From positions 4,030,001 to 4,094,000 of the forward strand of contig JBLDXI010000054.1 in assembly GCA_047495785.1 (NCBI GenBank): 64,000 nucleotides of DNA, written 5' to 3'. The DNA is from Lepidodermella squamata. Taxonomy: Eukaryota; Gastrotricha. The translations under genes and the position numbers were made by a program. This document shows, in pieces, positions 56,541 to 64,000 of the stretch (position 1 is its first letter; each line of letters opens with the position of its first letter). A model generated the notes under the pieces. That model had not been told where the DNA came from, did no database searches, and worked only from the letters and a program-made list of their open reading frames with translations.

Positions 56541-59050
56541 AGTAATCCGACCAACTGCTTTTTATACCGCCATTCCGCTTATTAATGTTTTATTGTCTGA
56601 TAAAATAACAAACTATGCCTGCCAATGTCATGTCTATGTGAAGATGGATACTTTGTTGTTTCGTTTTTTCTTCCTCTCAGATATTTTGCATCATTTGTTG
56701 CTTGAAACTTGTTTCATCAAATGCCGCTTTGATTGTCATTTTCATCATTATTTAGCTACACAATTTGTTAGTAATTGGTCTCTCAAATACGTATTATCAC
56801 TTCGGCAAATACAACATAATAACTACAAACAACTGATTGTTGCCATCGATAAATATAGGACGCTCTTGCTAATTTTTAGCCATTTCATAATAAAAGCAGA
56901 ACCTGCAAAATAGTGACCTTTGTCTGTGTATCGTCAATGCAACATTTCTGAAAATATGTCGACGTGCAGAAGTTTCCGGCTTTATTCAAGTAAGGTCCAA
57001 AAGGAGTTTCAGAAGGCAGTATGAAATTTACAGTGCGCAAAAAACTCGGTCCGCCATAAATCGAAATGATCGTTTTCACGGTGGATCTGTGGTCAAATTG
57101 TATAGAATTTCAGGCCGCTTTCAGATCGAGTGTACATCAAGCAAATGCAAAAATTTCACGGCACAGCCATGATTTTCGTAAGCGATATTATTTCAGAACG
57201 GGGACCCATTTTACACTAGATCAACAAGATCAAGGCGATCTGCAGGTCAAGCTCAACAATACTCAGAAACTCAGAAAACTCGTGTTATTAAAAACGCGGG
57301 AGGTGCTGACGTGCTGACATACCTTGGCGCAAATTGAATAAGTTTCGCGCACTCATTAGCGACGTGGAGGGCCTGGAACATGGAACATGGTACTACAGTA
57401 CTCGAGGATAGCGACTTTGTTGAAAAGTGAGGCATCAAGAACGATTGCTGGCACTAGGCGTTGACTCATACTTCTTTGCTTTGATTTTGAGAATTGAAAT
57501 GAGTAAAATAACATATTACTTCAATATTCTAGTGTATCCATTTTCGACCGGTTGCAGCCACAGAGTGACTTATTCAGCTCTGCTAAATTGTCTCGTTCCA
57601 ATCTGGTCAGCAATCGTAAACGTTTGGCCAAAAATGGCGCGTGTGAAACAGATGTCGATGTTTTGTATGGCCCAAAACATTTGCGATAGCTGGCCTGTTT
57701 AGAACGAGCGGAAACGATAGAATCAGCAGCTTATTAGGTCTCTCAAGGCCTAGGCTGCTGAAAAAAAACCCGGCTACTAAAAAATTGTCAAAAAATGCTC
57801 GTTACAGAAGCTGCGGCTATTATTTTACTCATTTTAACAAAAAATTGTCAATTTATATTTAAAATGTGTGTTAATTTGCAAAATACATATAATTATATAT
57901 GTTGCTATGGTTCTTGAATGTTTGACGTTGCTAAGGTTTTTTGCAACACCGCAACTCCAAAACATCTCTCCGTGGTTGGCAGTATTTCATAGATTGCTGT
58001 CTCTGCTAGATAGCTATGTTCTTCAGGATGAAGAATTGATGTCGAAACTATGTTTTAATATGTTGATTTAGATACCATCTTTGCTTCATGCACGACTAGT
58101 TTAAGAACCTCATTTTGATAAAGACCATACGTATCTAAATGTAATCTGATTTTAACCTACGTTGATCCGCTATTTTTACTTGGGAGCCCTGAGTCAATTT
58201 TTCAATTGAAAACTCATCAGTAGCTCCATTTATATGCTTGAACATCTTTTAAGATCTCAGTTCATCAAAACAGTGACAGTCAATGATTTGCGCTGTTATT
58301 CATTTGTAAAAATAGTTGGCTAGCAATCGATCTAAGCTGTTGTTTGGTAATAATTGTTTGATGTGCCGACTATTCCTTGAACTGATCGGAGCTGCCATCT
58401 TAAAAGCATTACGTCCTTAGATTTGTGCCAAAAGGACGGCTTCACCAAAAAAGCTTAATAACGTATGGGTATCTAACACGGGCTTGTGACATGAACGAAA
58501 TTGCCCTTTTGCGGGATGCTAATAACTGTAATCACTGGAGCCTTTTTAAGTTTTACTTGTTTACTGTCTTCACCGTCTCATTACGCCAATTATGATTATG
58601 CTATAAAATCTATCTAGCTGAAGGGATGAAAAGTAGCAAAGTGCTGTATAATTGTTTTAGACTCTTTTAAACTGTTTGCTGGGTTATCTGACGAAGTTAT
58701 TAGCGAACTTATGCTCATCCTCTAATTCCCTCTGAAAGTAATGAGTAATAAGCTATGTGCTAAAGATTTGTTCAGGGCGTCAATAATGTTTCACAAGTTA
58801 CCATGAAGCAACGAAATAACTTCAGTGTTAATAATCCCCACGGGATGGGCGAGTAGGCGGAAAATTGTTGAGAAGTGTCATTCTCCTATTCAACTTTGCA
58901 GCTCTAATATCTGACGCTTGATATGCAAAAACCATTCTTATCACAGCCGTGCATCAGACCTCACTCCACTGCTACGATATGTTGTTCATTGCCCCTCATA
59001 ATATGATGATTTTCTTCATTAGTTCCAAATTTACAATAAATCTGCACATT
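56541..59050. other. Intergenic, no gene seen
   Basis: 2.5 kb, AT-rich. ORFs at 57066-57317, 57427-57702 and 57868-58071 have no recognisable domain and no good splice partners. GATTTTCTTCATTAG (ends 59022) precedes the next gene. Confidence 0.5.
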
Positions 59051-59725
59051 ATGGCGTGCACCACAAATGGATCAAGCGAAACCTTTGAAGCACCTGATAT
59101 AAACAAACGTCCGGTAAGCTAATTCCGTGTTATGTGAAATTGGTGATTATTATTTTCATTTCTCTGCCTGCAAAATTTAAGGCATGTTCGAACTGCCGTC
59201 AAACAACGTGTGGCCAGCAAGGTTGTTGGGGAACTCCTAGCGCTCACGCTGTTCGAAGTGCCCCTCCTCCTCCGCCGGGCGCTCAGACATCTCAATATTA
59301 CGAAGTGGCAAAAGACCTACCGGCTCGCTTCGATAACCCCGGTAAGTAACCACGAGAAGTCTGGAGATCTATGTTTTTAACATTTTATTTGTATTATAAG
59401 AGTGGTTTGGCGGGTACGGATCGAAAAAGGAGCATCCTCTCTATCGAACCAGTAACGCTGGTATAAATTTTGGCCTTGAAAATTGAGACTGAAATTGAAA
59501 TGTTTCGACAATTTTATTCAGATTACGGAAAACTACCTCCGACCGTTCATACGATGCCGCTTGTTTTCCGGCCGATGACTCAAGGCTTCTCCGAGGTATT
59601 ATTCTATTTTCATCGTAAGAACATGAAGTAATGCTTTCTCTCCATAGCCTCTTGGGAAGTGCGGAATGTATCGTGACAACGGTTTGACGACATGGAGGGA
59701 CAAATCTTGCGTGCCAGACCATTAA
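59051..59725 (+). CDS. PIERCE1/2-like ciliary microtubule inner protein
   Basis: Five small exons: 59051-59113, 59182-59341, 59401-59460, 59522-59595, 59648-59725 (introns 52-68 nt, GT-AG), 144 codons; exons too short to show as one ORF. PIERCE proteins sit inside doublet microtubules of motile cilia and link to the outer-dynein docking region. Family signature in order across exon joins: QYYEVAKDLPARFDNP, WFGGYGSKKEHPLYRTSNA, DYGKLPPTVHTMPLVFRP, and GMYRDNGLTTWRDKS, corresponding to YYRVSADLPGRFNNPGWFRGY, YRTSNQAYG, PTVHEMPKVFYP and GMFRNNTLN in vertebrate PIERCE1 as recalled. The N-terminus has a Cys cluster (CSNCRQTTCGQQGC) and a proline run. One oddity: the usual NPGWF reads NPEWF with this splice choice. 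AATAAA at 60007-60012. Confidence 0.82.
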
Positions 59726-60617
59726 TTTATAACTCGAATATTTGCTTTTCATTAAAATAGCGGTTCCTTGTACAGAGAGTCGTTGCAATGTTTCGCCTTT
59801 GTTACTAATACCTTGTCATCACCACCTACCATTTTTTCCTGTGATGCGGATATTTAATTTCATAGCTGCGATTAAATTTTATTCAATAGTATCTTGTGAG
59901 GAAATTAGCTTATTTAAATCGAACAAGATATTCCATTTGAAGCAAGCTGAATCGTAATAGGAATTATAAACTCAAGCCGAAACTCAACAAGATGTTGTAC
60001 TTTGACAATAAAATGAGAATGATTTGCCATTCATGAGACGGTTCTTGTTGCATTTTCCATGATGAAACGCCTAGCTTTCATTGATAAAGATGTTACGATG
60101 CATTTGAACATGCATTAAACGGGCTCATCATCATCACGCCGATCTGTTAATAGCGCTTTGAGAGGATGAACCCGGCCAGGCTTCGCACGTTTTTGATCTG
60201 TTTACTTGATAAACTTTTTGCTGGGCGAAAATGTCGTTGCAGTTGATTGATTCGCTGCAGAGACGCCTTCACGATACGAGGAAATGGTTAAACAACACTA
60301 GCGCCTCGCCGGAGCGTAATTATTGACGTCATTGACTTACTCTGGTTTTGCTGAATGATCGATGCGGGGAGTTCATTACCGGGCGCGCATTACTGATATA
60401 CCGAAGCGCGTAGCGAATAGGCGAGAAATTCGAGTGCGTCTATTACGATTATCCCGCGCGCACGCTCAGCCAATCAGATTTGAGGCAGCGATAGATACTA
60501 ACTTAATGACTTGCGCCTTAATCGCTTTCCTGCGTCAAGTTGATGCATAGCAACGTCGTGTTAATTAGCGCTCCTTCACTGCCCTAATAGCTGTCTAGCG
60601 CGGTCGCCAGATCGCCA
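59726..60617. other. HAND upstream region
   Basis: 892 bp between the PIERCE-like gene and HAND. Contains AATAAA (60007-60012) of the former and, near HAND, a CCAAT box (60470-60474) and GATAGATA (60490-60497). Confidence 0.5.
60470..60497 (+). promoter_or_regulatory. CCAAT box and GATA motifs upstream of HAND
   Basis: CCAATCA (60470-60476) and GATAGATA (60490-60497) lie 120-150 bp before the HAND ATG. GATA factors are known upstream regulators of HAND in heart and mesoderm of flies and vertebrates; a role here is inference from the motif only. Confidence 0.35.
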
Positions 60618-61915
60618 ATGCAAGATCATTACACGTGCCCACAATCAGCGACAAGCGTGACCTCAGCAATATCCACTTCATCCTCACTGACGACTAAAAT
60701 TTACCCATCCAACATGCTGTTTTCGTCAACAGCATCCGGTGGCTTCGAAGGCGCCATGGTTTCGCCGTTTCTTCAACACTCATCGCCGCAAAACGCATCC
60801 GCGTTCTACCACAGCGCGCAAATGATGCATAGCCAAGGCTACGGCTCGCTGTATCAGTCGCATTTAGTCGGTGATACATCGCTACCTGTCTCCTCGTCGA
60901 CATTCGCCATGCCGGCTTTCCATGCCATGACCGCGCCGGTTTATCATCAAAGCTATGCAACTGCCGAACAGTCGATGCCATTTTCTAGCCATCAATACCA
61001 AGCTGTTTCGATGGGCAAAGAAAACAACGACGTTCGAAATGGACAAGTCCTCAGTTCGGAAGCTCAGAATCATGAGCGTCGGGTCCATTTCCAGAACGAT
61101 GATTTGCTGATGCCATCCGCATACCGAGCTCCGGTCACACAGATTATGACCTCAACGTAAATTTAGAGTAAAATTTTCTTTGTTTGGGGTGTTCAGAAAT
61201 GTCTTTATTAGGAATGATAATAACCCTTCAACGGCGAATCCTCCTATTGCCGTGGATAATACGAAGCCTGGCGTTGAGGGCGCGCGGAGGCCGCGGTCGG
61301 CAAAACGGCGCGTGTCGGCTAATCGAAAAGAACGCCGGCGCACTCAGAGCATCAATGGCGCTTTCGCGGCTCTGCGAGGCTGCATTCCTAACGTGCCGAA
61401 CGACACCAAATTGTCGAAAATCAAGGTTGGTACATATATTCAATATTTAAGTCAGTTAAATGTTGGTTTTTCAGACGCTAAAACTGGCAACGAGCTACAT
61501 TGGCTATCTTCGGCGACTGCTGAATTACGGCGAAAATGAAGGTCCGTTGATTCCGGCGACAGTTGACACTAACTCGACATCGTCGTCTGCGCCGGAAATG
61601 CCATCAAAACCGATCGCACCGCCGTGTCAAAATATGATGCCTATCGCAATGTCCCAGCCGCCGGCGGTTGTGACACCGGCGCAAAGCTGCTGGTCAGCAG
61701 TTGCAAGCGGAGTGGAACCGTCTCTGCCTCAAGCGCCTAGCCCGGTCGCGATCAAGCAAGAGGTGACCACAACGGGTCGGCGACGGCGCAGCGGCTGGCC
61801 GCATGTAGTATGGGCGCAGAGTTCATCATCAGCTGCGGCTACGTCAGGCGTGAAGCGACCAAAGGCCTCCAAAAAGACTGCTTCTACCAGCCTGATGCCA
61901 CCGATTACTCGATAA
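60618..61915 (+). CDS. HAND: HAND bHLH transcription factor
   Basis: Exons 60618-61156, 61197-61425, 61475-61915 (introns 40 and 49 nt), 402 codons. HAND factors are Twist-family bHLH regulators of heart, lateral mesoderm and neural-crest-type tissues. The bHLH spans residues about 217-272: basic region [16 protein letters not shown], helix 1 [19 protein letters not shown], helix 2 [16 protein letters not shown]. The intron falls exactly between KLSKIK and TLKLATSY. The HAND-specific C-terminal motif [15 protein letters not shown] is present, equivalent to GRTGWPQHVWALEL. The N-terminal 180 residues are Ser/His/Gln-rich and poorly conserved. AATAAA at 61965-61970. Confidence 0.95.
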
Positions 61916-62116
61916 AAGTTGTACATTAATCGAAAACTCGCGAGTTGTAAAGAATTTAGCCCACAATAAACACAACGTCCGACGTTTTAAAATGTTTTTG
62001 TTTTATTGACCGTCATCGTCATTAGCAGGGATAAATATACTACTTTCTCTCCTCGCTCAGAAATGTCAGCAGCCAACGAAAGCACAATTTATTTCAATTA
62101 TTGTTTTTTTCAGCAA
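61916..62116. other. Convergent 3' ends of HAND and IARS
   Basis: The two stop codons are 201 bp apart. AATAAA of HAND (61965-61970, +) and of IARS (62093-62088, -) are about 120 bp apart and point at each other, so transcripts nearly meet tail to tail. Confidence 0.7.
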
Positions 62117-64000
62117 TCAGTTCAGCTCGAAAGTGCACTCGTCTTTGGACGACAACAAAAACGCGACGATTCCAGCAAGACCAGAGTCGACCTTCTTGTT
62201 GGCAGGTTTCGCGGTGACAACCAAGTTGGTGAGGAAATTTTCGCCGAAAAGCACCGATACCTATAAAATACGAATGGTGTGCGAATATTTTAACCAATAA
62301 CTGAATTTCATACCATATGGCTGAGAAGCTGTTGCGCCTCGGCTGGCGGCGCGTTTTGCGGCACTACAACAGTTGCCACTTTATTCACATGCTGCAGGTT
62401 GATGAAGAAACATTCGGGCTGGGCGACGTTGACCTTTTTGTCACCGGGGGCTTCGCGTCCAGCGAACACCTTAGCGCCTTTGGCCAATTTAGCTTTCAAA
62501 CTTTCAAAGCTGCCAGCATCCAAGGGTTTCGCAGTGCCGTCCGCGACGAAAAACTTCAATGGCTCAAAGAAGGCACCCAGAGATCGACGGGCCTGAAAAA
62601 TTAACAGTATTTTATATGTTTAATCAATCAATTCGATTAATTACGCTGGTTTCGAATTTCTCAAATGAGTCAATCAGGTTGCGCCCAGCTGGGTTCTCCA
62701 TCAACACGACGGAGCTCTTGCCATCAGCCCCGTGCACGAGAACGTACGGAACAGCCGGCTGGCCGGTCTTAAGCTTCTGGCCAGCTGCGTACAACGCGGC
62801 TTTGGCCGGGCCCGATGTGGCCGGGGCTTCCGACCACTTTGGCCCGCGCTGGGTCAACGTGAGGCAGAACGAGTCACCCTTGATGTCAAACGACTCTGAG
62901 ATGATAGCTTTCTCGGTGGCCGGCACAGGGAACGACTTCATCGGCTGCTTGATAACACTGAAGATCAGTTCGCCGAACTGGCTCAACATTGCCGCCATGG
63001 CTGGAGAGCACTTCGACACATCGTAGTAGACAGTCACGTCGTCGCTAGGCTGCAGTTGCGCAGATTTCCGCAGCCGCTGGACACGGTTGGCGAATTCACG
63101 AGCCAGACCTTCGGTTTGCATCGACTCGTCCGGGTTGACGTCGAGTAGGACGAAAAATTGTCCGTCGCTGTGCGCCTCGAATTTGGCAGTGTGGTCGCCC
63201 TTCGTGAACGAAGAGCCTTCGCAGCCGTATGTCAGCAACACCTCGTCCAGCCCGATTTTCTCGCCGCACAAATTGATGGAACCGGTCTTCTGCAGTTCAG
63301 TAGCCTGAACTTCGGTCAGTTTCGCCAAATCCTCCTGAATTTGCTTCATCTTCGTCTTGAGCCGAGCGCCCAGCTTCTTCAGATCAGGCAGCACCTTCAG
63401 CTTGATGCCATAGGCGTGGCGGTCGGTTGTTGCCACCAGGTCGCGAACGTTCAACTCTTCAACGATGAATTGACGCATTGATAAGATGTCAGCAACTTCA
63501 CTTGGGTCGTTCGCCGCAACGACAACAGAGCTCAGCGGTGTTTTAAGGGGGAGTTTCGTGCGGTCGCGGATGACTCGACCCAGCTCCACCACGGTCTGCA
63601 TACGCTGCACAGCTGTTTCAATCGGCGTTTCAATCATGCTCGCAACAGGTTTCGGCAACATCAAGAAATGAACCGACGCGTTAGTCGCCACGCCGTTGAT
63701 GAGAGGCGCCTCTTTCGATTTCTCGTCGACGAGCCGCTTCTTCAGCCGCTGGTACATGTATTCGGTCAAGAATGGCAAGAACGGCGCGAGCAGGCGGCAC
63801 GTCGTTTGAACGACAGCGAACAGGGTGCGCAGGGCACACACGCAGTCGTCATCGCCGGTTTCGCCCTTGAGGCGGCGCCGGTTCATGCGGACGTACCAGT
63901 TGGTCAGCTGCTCGACGAAGCGAACCAGGCGAGGCATTACCGTGTACAGGTGGTACGCGCCCATTTCCGAGTGCACGAATTTAACGAGCGATTGTGTGTA
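62117..64000 (-). CDS. IARS1: Cytoplasmic isoleucyl-tRNA synthetase, 3' part (partial)
   Basis: Minus strand, three exons seen: 64000-62645 (open at the window edge), 62592-62314, 62260-62117; 592 codons to the stop, all joins in phase 0. Charges tRNA-Ile in the cytosol. The visible part starts just before the anticodon-binding domain: LYTVMPRLVRFVEQLTNWYV, MNRRRLKGETGDDDCVCAL, then SVVVAANDPSEV, LNVRDLVATTDRHAYGI, AHSDGQFFVLLDVNPDES and a DDVTVYYDVS block, as in metazoan/fungal cytoplasmic IleRS. HIGH and KMSKS catalytic motifs lie beyond the window. The eukaryotic C-terminal extension (ubiquitin-like repeats) is present but shorter than in human. Moderately GC-rich, with a codon bias like the SEC13 and CADPS exons. 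Confidence 0.93.

Noticed and set aside
57427-57702. 91-codon ORF downstream of HMMR
   Set aside because: No recognisable motif, no splice partners with family similarity, composition like random AT-rich frames.
1-64000. CRISPR arrays, bacterial operons, rRNA genes
   Set aside because: No regularly spaced direct repeats or rRNA-like blocks; introns and gene content are clearly eukaryotic.

Overview
The window is nuclear DNA from a bilaterian animal with a fairly compact genome. Genes carry GT-AG introns that are often only 50-60 nt long. They encode animal-specific proteins (HAND bHLH factor, CADPS/UNC-31, HMMR/RHAMM, PIERCE1/2-type ciliary protein, MAIP1, IFRD), and the transposons are of animal type (Penelope-like, P-superfamily). 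The species cannot be named from sequence alone. Retention of HMMR and a PIERCE protein argues against a nematode, and possible spliced-leader usage would fit several spiralian or other small-bodied lineages; this is inference.

Layout: 1-870 intergenic with an imperfect tandem repeat. SNAPC1 and SEC13 (870-3820, +) lie head to tail 112 bp apart. A cluster of type II membrane glycosyltransferase-like genes (5905-18130) has four intact two-exon paralogues, one truncated paralogue and one fragment, and is riddled with mobile DNA: a Penelope-like endonuclease relic, two hammerhead-like motifs and several inverted-repeat elements. A small coiled-coil gene follows (20011-20997, +). CADPS occupies 23273-30376 (-) in ten exons. 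Three mitochondria-linked genes form a tight minus-strand cluster: mtRF1L-type release factor, MAIP1 and a twin-CX9C C22orf39/PANTS homologue (35983-33035). IFRD is at 37451-38832 (+), followed by about 6.5 kb without a convincing gene, then an MKP-type dual-specificity phosphatase (45385-46975, +), a P-superfamily DNA transposon relic with intact target-site duplication (48190-49802), a very long HMMR gene (50984-56540, +), a five-exon PIERCE1/2-like gene (59051-59725, +), HAND (60618-61915, +) and, converging on it, the 3' half of cytoplasmic isoleucyl-tRNA synthetase (62117-64000, -, running off the window).

A recurring structural signal is a pyrimidine-rich 3' splice acceptor (T/C-rich then AG) 0-39 nt upstream of the start codon of at least eight unrelated genes, including genes only 51-132 bp downstream of a same-strand neighbour. 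This is what spliced-leader trans-splicing and small operons would look like; it is the most interesting system-level hypothesis here and is testable with 5' RNA ends. A second theme is the local birth, inversion and decay of glycosyltransferase paralogues together with transposon insertions. All splice models were built by hand from the sequence (reading-frame continuity, GT-AG, family similarity recalled from knowledge); no database search was run.
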